Assembly: GCF_000282615.1 (NCBI RefSeq)
Contig: NZ_AKIY01000325.1
Location: forward strand, 1 to 50,788
Length of the DNA stretch: 50,788 nucleotides
DNA from: Bradyrhizobium sp. YR681
GTDB taxonomy: Bacteria; Pseudomonadota; Alphaproteobacteria; Rhizobiales; Xanthobacteraceae
Direction: 5' to 3'
In this document: positions 26,203-33,354 of the stretch, piece by piece
Position numbering within the stretch: position 1 is the first letter of the stretch
Layout of the letters: every line of letters begins with the position of its first letter
The notes under the pieces: generated by a model
What the model saw: only the letters and a program-made list of their open reading frames with translations
Databases searched by the model: none
What the model was told of the DNA's origin: nothing
Made by a program: the position numbers and the translations under genes

Positions 26203-29200
26203 TCATTGCAGGAGCGGGGTCCGCAAGTCGAGGGTCAGCGGAAACTCATTTGTGCGTTCCTCGGGAGGCGGCTGCATCGGACCCGGGGTATGGCCGTGGT
26301 CCTGGAAGCGCGCCAGCCGCCGCGCCTCGGCTTCGTAGGTGTTGACCGGCTTGGTCTCGTAGCTGCGCCCGCCGGGATGGGCGACGTGATAGACGCAGCC
26401 GCCGAGCGAGCGGCCGTTCCAGGTGTCGATCAGGTCGAAGGTCAGGGGCGCGTGGACCGGGATGGTCGGGTGCAGGCCGGAGGCCGGCTGCCAGGCCTTG
26501 AAGCGCACGCCGGCCACGGCCTCCCCGGAGCGTCCGGTCGAGGTCATCGGCAGACGGCGGCCGTTGCAGGTGATGATGTGGCGGCCCTCGACGAACCCTT
26601 CCGCCTTGACCTGAAGCCGCTCGACCGAGCTATCGACATAGCGCACGGTACCGCCGGCCGAGCCTTCCTCGCCGAGCACGTGCCAGGGCTCAAGCGCCTG
26701 CCGCAGCTCCAGCGTGACGCCGCCATGATGGATGCGGCCGAAGGCGGGGAAGCGGAATTCGAGCTGGGCCAGATACCATTCCATTTCGAACGGATAACCG
26801 GACTGCTTCAGCTCGGAGAGCACGTCCTGAAAATCTTCCCAGATGAAATGCGGCAGCATGTAGCGGTCATGCAGCGCGGTGCCCCAGCGCACGAACTTGC
26901 CGGCCTGCGGCTCGCGCCAGAACTTTGCGATCAGTGCGCGGATCAGCAGCTGCTGCGCCAGCGACATGCGCGGATCGGGCGGCATCTCGAGCGCGCGGAA
27001 TTCGACCAGGCCGAGCCGCCCCGTCGGCCCGTCGGGCGAATAGAGCTTGTCGATGCAGATCTCGGCGCGGTGGGTGTTGCCGGTGATGTCGACGAGCAGA
27101 TGCCGGAACAACCGGTCGACCAGCCATAGCGGGGTCTGGTAGCCCGGTGGCGGCACGTGCGAGAGCGCGATCTCGAGCTCGTAGATGCTGTCGTGGCGGG
27201 CTTCGTCGATGCGCGGGGCCTGGCTGGTCGGACCGATGAAGAGACCGGAGAAGAAGTAGGACAGCGACGGGTGCCGCTGCCAGTACAGTACGAGGCTCTT
27301 CAGGAGATCGGGGCGGCGCAGGAATGGCGAATCTGCCGGACTGGAGCCGCCGATCACGACATGGTTGCCGCCGCCGGTTCCAGTGTGGCGTCCGTCGACC
27401 AGGAAACGGTTGGCGCCGAGGCGAACTTTCCCCGCATCCTCGTAGAGGCCGGAGGTGATCTCGACTGCATCGCGCCAGCTCTTCGCCGGCTGGATGTTGA
27501 CCTCGATGACACCCGGGTCGGGCGTCACCTTGATGACCTCGATGCGCGGATCGAAGGGCGGCGGATAGCCCTCGACATGGACCTGGAGCTGCATCTCCTC
27601 GGCGGTCGCTTCCAGCGCCGCGACCATCTCGAGATAATCCTCGATGCGCTCGACCGGCGGCATGAAGGCGCAGAGCACGCCGTCGCGGACTTCGATCGAC
27701 AGCGCGGTGCGGACCGGGATCGACGTGTTGAGCTGCTCGGGCGCGACCCGTGGCGGCGCTTCCGGGCGGGCTTCGAGCGTGAACACCGGGAGCTTGCCGC
27801 GCGGCTCCATCGGGTCCCGCTCGACGATGTAGGGATATTGGTTGGGCGGGACGAAACCGAGCGATCCGATCGGCAGGCGCAGGCCGAGCGGTGAATCGCC
27901 CGGTGTCAGGAACAGGTGGTTGCGCCGGAGTTGCCAGCGCTCGCTGCGCCAGCGCGGCGGCGCGTTCCAGCGCTGCACCGGGAGCACGTATCCGCGCGGA
28001 TTGTTGAGTCCTTGCTCGAACACCCGCGCGATCCGCGCGCGTGCCTCCGGATCGGACAATTTGGAGTCGGAGGGATCGACATTATGAGGAAGCTCGGCTT
28101 CCTTCTGAAGCCAGAGCGCGGTGTCCTCATAGGCCGGCATGATGTAGCCGGGATCGAGCCCGAGCCGCAGTGCCGCGCCCTCCATGAAGGCCTCGGCGTC
28201 CTTCGTCTGCGCGGGCCGCGGGTTTTCGATCTTGGCGATGAGATCGGCATTCTTCCAGATCGGCAAGCCGTCCTTGCGCCAATACAGGCCGAAAGCCCAG
28301 CGCGGCAGGCTCTCGCCCGGATACCATTTGCCCTGGCCGTAATGCAGCAGGCCACCGGGCGCGAAGCGCGTGCGCAGGCGGCGGATCAGATCGTCGCCGA
28401 GCGCGCGCTTGGTCGGGCCGACGGCCTCCGTATTCCACTCCGCCGCTTCGAGATCATCCACGGACACGAAGGTCGGCTCACCGCCCATGGTGAGCCGCAC
28501 GTCCTCACTGGCGAGATCACCGTCGACCTGCTCGCCGAGATCGTTGAGCCGCGCCCAGGATTCGTCCGAGAACGGCTTTGTGATACGCGGCGCCTCGCGG
28601 ATGCGCTTCACGCTCATGTCGAAGGCGAACTCGACCTCGGCGAAGCCGGCGCCGCCCGAGATCGGCGCCGCCGAGCGATAATGCGGCGTGGCGGCGACCG
28701 GGATATGCCCCTCGCCCGCGAGCATGCCGGAGGTGGCATCGAAGCCGATCCAGCCCGCGCCGGGCAGATAGACCTCGGCCCAGGCGTGCAGATCGGTGAA
28801 GTCGTTCTCGACCTCGGGCGGGCCCTCGATCGGATCGATGTCGGGGCGGATCTGGATCAGATAGCCGGAGACGAAGCGGGCGGCGAGGCCGAGATGACGC
28901 AGCGTCTGGATCAGGAGCCAGGCGGAGTCGCGGCACGAGCCGGCACCGGACGAGAGCGTCTCCTCCGGCGTCTGCACGCCGGGCTCCATGCGGATGATGT
29001 AGCGGACGTGCTTCTGAAGCTCGCGATTGAGATCGACCAGGAAGTTGACGGTGTTCGGGGCCTCATGCGGGATCGAGTCGAGAAATTTCGCGAACAGGCG
29101 ATCGGCTTTGATGGTCTCGAGATAAGGCGCAAGCTCCGTCTTCAGGTCCTTGGTGTATTCGAACGGGAAGCTGTCCGCATAGGGCTCGACGAAGAAGTCG

Positions 29201-29472
29201 AACGGGTTGACCACGGTCATCTGCGCCGTGAAATCGACCTCGAATTTCAGCTCGGTGGTCTTCTCCGGGAAGACATAGCGGGCGAGCCAGTTGCCCTGCG
29301 GATCCTGCTGCCAGTTCACGAAATGATTGGCTGGCGTGACCTTGAGCGAATAGCTCAGGATCGGCGTGCGCGTGTGCGGCGCCGGCCGCAGACGGATGGT
29401 CTGCGGGCCAAGATCGATCGGGCGGTCGTATTTGTAGTGCGTGACGTGGTGTAATGCGACGTAGATCGACAC
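26203..29472 (-). CDS. Transglutaminase plus DUF2126 giant protein
   Basis: A protein of about 1,089 residues. The N-terminus (about 1-300) is a transglutaminase-like domain with Cys in GAGSCRDSAW, His in DLHAWAEVYL and Asp in GFDATSGM; the rest is DUF2126, with TMGGEPTFVSVDD, GGGNHVVIGG and WLVDRLFRHLLVD. I prefer the GTG start at 29472 (SIYVALHHVTHYKY), with GGAG about 10 bases upstream, because the 19 codons before it are not family-like. It is the first gene of the three-gene block. The DUF2126 part resembles amidoligase/ATP-grasp-associated proteins, and its chemistry is not established. Confidence 0.88.
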   Translation of the reverse strand: MSIYVALHHVTHYKYDRPIDLGPQTIRLRPAPHTRTPILSYSLKVTPANHFVNWQQDPQGNWLARYVFPEKTTELKFEVDFTAQMTVVNPFDFFVEPYADSFPFEYTKDLKTELAPYLETIKADRLFAKFLDSIPHEAPNTVNFLVDLNRELQKHVRYIIRMEPGVQTPEETLSSGAGSCRDSAWLLIQTLRHLGLAARFVSGYLIQIRPDIDPIEGPPEVENDFTDLHAWAEVYLPGAGWIGFDATSGMLAGEGHIPVAATPHYRSAAPISGGAGFAEVEFAFDMSVKRIREAPRITKPFSDESWARLNDLGEQVDGDLASEDVRLTMGGEPTFVSVDDLEAAEWNTEAVGPTKRALGDDLIRRLRTRFAPGGLLHYGQGKWYPGESLPRWAFGLYWRKDGLPIWKNADLIAKIENPRPAQTKDAEAFMEGAALRLGLDPGYIMPAYEDTALWLQKEAELPHNVDPSDSKLSDPEARARIARVFEQGLNNPRGYVLPVQRWNAPPRWRSERWQLRRNHLFLTPGDSPLGLRLPIGSLGFVPPNQYPYIVERDPMEPRGKLPVFTLEARPEAPPRVAPEQLNTSIPVRTALSIEVRDGVLCAFMPPVERIEDYLEMVAALEATAEEMQLQVHVEGYPPPFDPRIEVIKVTPDPGVIEVNIQPAKSWRDAVEITSGLYEDAGKVRLGANRFLVDGRHTGTGGGNHVVIGGSSPADSPFLRRPDLLKSLVLYWQRHPSLSYFFSGLFIGPTSQAPRIDEARHDSIYELEIALSHVPPPGYQTPLWLVDRLFRHLLVDITGNTHRAEICIDKLYSPDGPTGRLGLVEFRALEMPPDPRMSLAQQLLIRALIAKFWREPQAGKFVRWGTALHDRYMLPHFIWEDFQDVLSELKQSGYPFEMEWYLAQLEFRFPAFGRIHHGGVTLELRQALEPWHVLGEEGSAGGTVRYVDSSVERLQVKAEGFVEGRHIITCNGRRLPMTSTGRSGEAVAGVRFKAWQPASGLHPTIPVHAPLTFDLIDTWNGRSLGGCVYHVAHPGGRSYETKPVNTYEAEARRLARFQDHGHTPGPMQPPPEERTNEFPLTLDLRTPLLQ

Positions 29473-29575
29473 GGGGTGCGGTACTCCAGCAGCTTTTTTG
29501 AGCAGAACACCGCTGGTGATCGCGATCAAGCACTAACAACGGGCAGAGAGTGCCTAGGAAGTATCCCGATTGCCC

Positions 29576-29662
29576 GTAGCCCGGATGGAGCGAAGCGTAA
29601 TCCGGGGTTCTTGATCCGCGGATGAACCGTCCCGGATTGCGCTACGCTCCATCCAGACTACG
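29576..29662. repeat. Palindromic intergenic repeat (GTAGCCCGGATG type)
   Basis: CGTAGCCCGGATGGAGCG at the left and CGCTCCATCCAGACTACG at the right are near-perfect inverted copies, with an inner pair TAATCCGGGG / CCCGGATTGCG. Same family as the repeat at 21630-21710. It lies between a chemoreceptor stop and the start of the DUF2126 operon. Confidence 0.85.
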
Positions 29663-29673
29663 TGGACCCCCTC

Positions 29674-30990
29674 TTACGCCGCCGAGGTCAGCCGTTGCAG
29701 GAACTGCGTCACCTCGCGGCGGAGCGTCTCGACTTCGCCATGGACGCGCTCGGAGGCGCTGTTGACGCGGCTGGCGACGCGGCCGGTGTCGGCGGCGGCT
29801 TCGCTGATGCCTGTCACGTTGGAGGAGACCTGCGAGGTGCCGGCCGAGGCCTCCTGGACATTGCGGGCGATCTCGCGGGTCGCAAGGCCCTGCTGCTCGA
29901 TCGAGGTCGCGATCGAGGCGGTGATGCCGTTGATCTCGGCGATGGTCTGCGCGATCGCCTCGACGGCCGCGACCGAAGTCGTGGTCGATTGCTGCATCTC
30001 GCCGACCTTGGCACTGATCTCCTCGGTCGCCTTCGCGGTCTGGTTGGCGAGGCTCTTGACCTCGGAGGCCACCACCGCGAAGCCGCGGCCGGCTTCCCCG
30101 GCCCGTGCCGCCTCGATGGTGGCGTTGAGCGCCAGCAGATTGGTCTGCGAGGCGATCTCGCTGATCAGCTTGACGACGTCGCCGATCCGCAGCGCCGCGT
30201 CCGCAAGCGTGCGGATCTCGCTGCCGGCGCGATTGGCCTCGTTCACGGCGCGGCCCGTGCTCGTGGTCGAGCCGCTGACCTGACGGCCGATCTCGGCAAT
30301 CGAGGATGCGAGCTGCTCGGCGGCGCTGGCGACGGTTGCGACATTGCGCGAGGCCTGGTCGGAAGCACTGAGCACGCCGGAGGTCTGCTTGCTGGTCTTT
30401 TCGGCCGCAGCCGCCATCTGGCCGGCGTCGGATTCCAGGTCGCTCGCCGCGCCCATCAGCGTGCCCGCGACGCCGTCGAGATGCGTGCCGAACTGCCTTG
30501 CGAGATCACCGATCTCGACCACGCGGCGGCCGAGGCTTTCGCTGCCGGCATTGATGACGGTGGCCGAACGGCGGAACGAGCCGGGCAGCCCGCGCGCGAG
30601 GATCTTGCGGAAATACTTGCCGCGGCTGGCATAGTCCATCGACGCCGAGGCCTCGCGGACGAAGGCATCGGTGATGTCGAGCATGTCGTTGACCGACTTC
30701 TGGATCGACCCGATCCGCCCGGCCTGACGATCGCTGAGAATGCGCGCTTCGAGATCGCCACGAGCCGCCTTGCGGCAGACGTCGGCGACCTCATCGACGG
30801 CCGTTGCCGCGCGATGCTGGCACCAGACCGCGTAGCCGAGCACCACGACAGTCGCGCCAGTCAGCACCGCAGCAACGATCCCGGTCGCACCGAAAAGCGA
30901 GAGGGCGAACACGACGATTGCAAGAACACACGCGAGCGCCGTCGCTCCCTGTGCCTTAGAGAGAGAGCACAAATTCATCGTAACCGACAC
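29674..30990 (-). CDS. Methyl-accepting chemotaxis protein, partner of the PAS protein
   Basis: A 438-residue chemoreceptor. Residues 15-57 form two adjacent hydrophobic helices with almost no periplasmic loop, like the membrane anchor of Aer. They are followed by a HAMP-like region, a second helical linker, and the signalling domain with EIASQTNLLALNATIEAARAGEAGRG near 285-310. There is no ligand-binding domain, which fits its overlap with the PAS-protein gene by 35 bp. Starting at the second Met (30978) would shorten the overlap to 23 bp. Together the two proteins probably rebuild an energy-taxis receptor split into sensor and signaller. The two genes are in different frames. Confidence 0.92.
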   Translation of the reverse strand: MSVTMNLCSLSKAQGATALACVLAIVVFALSLFGATGIVAAVLTGATVVVLGYAVWCQHRAATAVDEVADVCRKAARGDLEARILSDRQAGRIGSIQKSVNDMLDITDAFVREASASMDYASRGKYFRKILARGLPGSFRRSATVINAGSESLGRRVVEIGDLARQFGTHLDGVAGTLMGAASDLESDAGQMAAAAEKTSKQTSGVLSASDQASRNVATVASAAEQLASSIAEIGRQVSGSTTSTGRAVNEANRAGSEIRTLADAALRIGDVVKLISEIASQTNLLALNATIEAARAGEAGRGFAVVASEVKSLANQTAKATEEISAKVGEMQQSTTTSVAAVEAIAQTIAEINGITASIATSIEQQGLATREIARNVQEASAGTSQVSSNVTGISEAAADTGRVASRVNSASERVHGEVETLRREVTQFLQRLTSAA

Positions 30991-31477
30991 CCTGTTGCTT
31001 CAGTAGACCAACCATCGCATCGAAGCTCGCGCGCATGCCGTCCTTGGCGTTGGCGTGCCGCGCCTCTTCGGCGCACAGCGTCTTGTAGATCGGTTTGATG
31101 CGTTCGACCTGCGCAGGCTCCGGCTTGCGGCGGTTGGAATGGTAGCCGACGATATTGCCGCGCTCGTCGAATGTCGGCGTGACGTGGGCAAACACCCAGT
31201 AATGACTGCCGTCCTTGGCCAGGTTGACGACGTAGGCGAAGATTTCTTGCTTGGACTGGAGCGTGTCCCAGAGCAGCTTGAAGACAGCGCGCGGCATGTC
31301 GGGGTGGCGGATCAGGCTATGGGGCGCGCCCATCAGCTCGGCGTAGCTGTATTTCGCCATGCGGATGAAGACGTCGTTGGCGTAGGTGATCCGGCCCTTG
31401 AGATCCGTCTTCGAGACGATCAGCTCTTCCTCGCCGAGGAGATTTTCCACGCCGGTCGGCCGTATCGTGCGCGTCAT
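30956..31477 (-). CDS. Aer-type PAS sensor protein
   Basis: A 173-residue single-PAS protein. The segment ELIVSKTDLKGRITYANDVFIRMAKYSYAELMGAPHSLIRHPDMPRAVFKLLWDTL is very close to the FAD-binding PAS domain of E. coli Aer, including the NDVF and HPDMP motifs. The Aer family binds FAD and reads cellular redox state. After the PAS domain come KDGSHYWVFAHVTP and NRRKP, then a short helical tail ending in YDEFVLSL, with no membrane helix. I chose the ATG at 31477 (AAGGATT upstream). The adjoining chemoreceptor lacks a sensor, so the two are likely partners. The start is 193 bp from the displaced uxaA fragment. Confidence 0.88.
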   Translation of the reverse strand: MTRTIRPTGVENLLGEEELIVSKTDLKGRITYANDVFIRMAKYSYAELMGAPHSLIRHPDMPRAVFKLLWDTLQSKQEIFAYVVNLAKDGSHYWVFAHVTPTFDERGNIVGYHSNRRKPEPAQVERIKPIYKTLCAEEARHANAKDGMRASFDAMVGLLKQQGVGYDEFVLSL

Positions 31478-31669
31478 CGTCGTCCAATCCTTGCGAAGGG
31501 CAACGCCTCGAAGGAGTGGAGCCCGCATCGCCCTCCAACCTAGGGCAACAGGGTTAATCGGGCGTGAGCGCAGAAACCCGCGCGGTCAAATGGCACCTCC
31601 GTAAGATTACCGAGGGGACGCCTGCGCATCCTGCATATTTCCGCAGAGAGGTGCGCGGCCCGCGCGCGA

Positions 31670-31798
31670 TCAGATCGTTGCGCCCAGCACCCAGGGCGCG
31701 AACTCGGCGCCGCCGAAATCGAAGCTCTCGCTCTTGGTCGGCTGCCCGGAGACCGTCTTCAGGATGAGTTCGAAGATGCGCTGGCCGCACTCCTGGAC
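31670..31798 (-). pseudogene. Displaced 3' end of a uxaA-type altronate dehydratase gene
   Basis: These 129 bp encode the last 42 residues of an altronate dehydratase plus TGA, with no start and no 5' part. The intact gene at 33355-34878 ends with the same segment. Aligned without gaps at an offset of 1,685 bp, 117 of 126 positions agree (my hand count). Seven of the nine differences are silent; the other two are Ala/Val and the final Met/Ile. The silent bias shows that both ends evolved under selection in working genes. This is therefore probably the resident gene end, cut off when the element at 31799-33454 arrived with its own version of the end. Confidence 0.88.
31770..31798. repeat. 29-bp direct repeat, left att-like core
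   Basis: This stretch is identical over 29 bp to 33455-33483 inside the intact uxaA-type gene. Beyond it toward the insert, the two sequences stop matching cleanly. In integration with replacement of a gene's 3' end, the crossover falls inside such an identical core. The core contains ATGCGCTGGCCGCACTCC. Confidence 0.65.
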
Positions 31799-31853
31799 TA
31801 AGGATGGCAATTGACAGTCTTCTAAACGCAAGCTCTCCGCGCGTCCGCGAAGC

Positions 31854-32315
31854 CTAAGCTAAGATTTTTGAAAAGAAAGATAAGCTCAATACTGCGAGCC
31901 CCCAAAAGATTGGCTCGCCGTTCTGGATTGCACCCAATACCCTTTCCTCTATACTGTATCGAAGATGATATTCGTAACGTATCGAGCGCTCTTCCCAGTC
32001 CTTTGACACACTATTTTCGTCTAGCGCATCAATTCGATACGTCAGTCGATTCAGGCGGTTTCGCTGCCTAACTTTATCTATAGCCCAAGTCCCGCACACC
32101 AGCGTCGCAGATAAAAGAACAGAGATTCTAAAGCGATCGTCCGCAATCCCGTGCGCGCCAACCGCCAACAAAAGGGCCACACAAACCAAACGTCCGAAAT
32201 AATCTGAGATAGCAAGATGATTTACAATCTGATGAAGTTCGCTAGCCAGCCTTTCGCGCTGCGGATTTAAAGAAGCTGAAGAGCGCTTCCGCCTGATAGA
32301 GGGATCTTCGGCCAT
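31854..32315 (-). CDS. Three-helix membrane protein of the GTPase module
   Basis: A 153-residue protein I do not recognise. A basic, polar N-terminus (1-37) is followed by two membrane helices at about 40-57 and 63-80 with a very short loop. A charged helical cytoplasmic segment follows (81-133, rich in Arg, Glu and Tyr), then a third helix at about 135-151 that ends the protein. The start is 2 bp after the GTPase stop, so the two are translationally linked. The hairpin of two helices plus a cytoplasmic helical stretch resembles the general design of small membrane effectors in bacterial conflict systems, such as SLATT-type proteins, but I see no defining motif. Codon use is AT-richer than in neighbours. 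Confidence 0.8.
   Translation of the reverse strand: MAEDPSIRRKRSSASLNPQRERLASELHQIVNHLAISDYFGRLVCVALLLAVGAHGIADDRFRISVLLSATLVCGTWAIDKVRQRNRLNRLTYRIDALDENSVSKDWEERSIRYEYHLRYSIEERVLGAIQNGEPIFWGLAVLSLSFFSKILA
31858..31869. repeat. 12-bp inverted repeat, left copy
   Basis: GCTAAGATTTTT here is the exact reverse complement of AAAAATCTTAGC at 33326-33337. It overlaps the last codons of the membrane-protein gene. The two copies bracket the cargo genes. They could be recombinase arm sites or vestigial terminal repeats, or chance in AT-rich DNA. Confidence 0.4.
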
Positions 32316-32317
32316 AA

Positions 32318-33028
32318 CTAACCTTCGTTTAGCTTCAGAGCTAGCTTTTGGATTACGTTGTTGGCGGATTTTCCTTCGTCAAACGCCTCTACCAGGCTCG
32401 ACTCGAGAACGTAACAATCAATCGTATCTACCCCAAACTTGGCCTGCTGTTTTGATCGAACGAATTCGTTCATTTTTTTCAGGAACGAACTCGCCCTCTT
32501 CGGATCTACCCTGTCTCTCTTGTTGGCTACTATGTAAACGGCTTTCAGCTTTCGCTTGAGCGAACGGCTCTTTTGGTAAGTTGAAGAAAGATACTCGAAG
32601 AACTCTTCAAGATAGTGACGCGCGTTGTTGTCATCTTTACTCTCCCAAGCGCCAGACATGTCGATGACCACCAAAATTGCATGAGGCTTGTAAGTTTTAG
32701 CTAGGCCAGCGTGTGCTTCGGCTGATACTTGTCCCACAGTATCGATCGCCTTTCGGACTTCGAGAGCTAGGGACTTGTCCCGCCCAACTTTGACGGAGAA
32801 GGCGGCAGTTTTCTTCACCGTTCGGGTTCGCGTGGTCTCTTGTTCAGCAAATACTCCATACTGGATGTAACGCACCAGGCTGGTCTTGCCCGCTCTGGCC
32901 TGCCCAACAACTAGCAGATCCCTTCCTACCCATTTGGACTTAATCCAAGCAAAACCGCGAGGTGTTACCCGCGTAAAGATCTCCATACCAACTTTGATGG
33001 CAACGGCTGATGCTGGATCTGGAGGCAT
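32318..33028 (-). CDS. Ras/Arf-like small GTPase
   Basis: A 236-residue single-domain GTPase. G1 (P-loop) is GQARAGKTS at residues 42-50, G3 is DTVGQ at 96-100 (the Ras-like DxxGQ), and G4 is NKRD at 169-172 after the strand AVYIVA. A Thr-rich stretch TTRTRTVKKT (65-74) may be the switch I region, and LESS near 209-212 could be G5. The first 35 residues, before the P-loop strand, include MEIFTRVTPRGFAWIKSKW, which might contact a partner or the membrane. It is the first gene of the pair, followed by the membrane protein after 2 bp. Small Ras-like GTPases are uncommon in this kind of genome outside MglA-type systems; this one is not an MglA. A possible -10 (TATATT) lies at 33060-33055. Confidence 0.85.
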   Translation of the reverse strand: MPPDPASAVAIKVGMEIFTRVTPRGFAWIKSKWVGRDLLVVGQARAGKTSLVRYIQYGVFAEQETTRTRTVKKTAAFSVKVGRDKSLALEVRKAIDTVGQVSAEAHAGLAKTYKPHAILVVIDMSGAWESKDDNNARHYLEEFFEYLSSTYQKSRSLKRKLKAVYIVANKRDRVDPKRASSFLKKMNEFVRSKQQAKFGVDTIDCYVLESSLVEAFDEGKSANNVIQKLALKLNEG

Positions 33029-33354
33029 GATCTACTCACAGTAAGGATGGTAAAAATATACAACTACAAAATTATTTGTACTTCGACTGAAAAATTTAGC
33101 AATATGCAAGCTTATTCGCACGCACCCGATTTGACGCGTCGTCCTAAGGGCCTATTTTCAAGGAATGCTGCGCTCTCCAATGAACAAGCAATAGCACGGC
33201 GAAATTGCTCAGCTGGATGCGCCGCCAAATTCGGTACCTCTTGTCCTATAGGCAGGATGAACTGAGCCTGGACGCTTTACCTAGTTCGTCGAGAACTACT
33301 CATAGACATACAATATAAAGAACTTAAAAATCTTAGCCGCAGACAGATTACCCA
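33029..33354. other. AT-rich leader of the element, no supported gene
   Basis: These 326 bp separate the GTPase start from the uxaA-type stop. The region is strongly AT-rich near the GTPase and richer in GC around 33120-33290. A 72-codon plus-strand frame (33047-33265) has no convincing ribosome-binding spacing and no recognisable domain, so I do not call it. No tRNA-like fold is seen. The region probably contains the GTPase promoter, and near 33326-33337 the right copy of the 12-bp inverted repeat. Confidence 0.5.
33326..33337. repeat. 12-bp inverted repeat, right copy
   Basis: AAAAATCTTAGC, exact reverse complement of 31858-31869. It lies 17 bp beyond the stop codon of the uxaA-type gene, at the edge where GC-rich chromosomal sequence begins. 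Confidence 0.4.

Noticed and set aside
30956..30990. Programmed frameshift joining the PAS and chemoreceptor proteins
   Set aside because: No slippery heptamer is visible in the overlap, and both proteins have natural-looking ends, so two separate proteins are the simpler reading.
31554..31790. A 78-codon frame beside the insert
   Set aside because: It is a shifted reading of the displaced uxaA-type gene end and flanking sequence; the true frame encodes the dehydratase C-terminus.
33047..33265. A 72-codon frame divergent from the GTPase gene
   Set aside because: Purine stretch and ATG are directly adjacent, so the ribosome-binding spacing is wrong, and no domain is recognisable. It could still be a small antitoxin-like gene, so homologues of the element should be checked.
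33029..33354. tRNA gene as integration target
   Set aside because: No cloverleaf can be drawn and no T-loop sequence is present; the visible target is the uxaA-type gene end.
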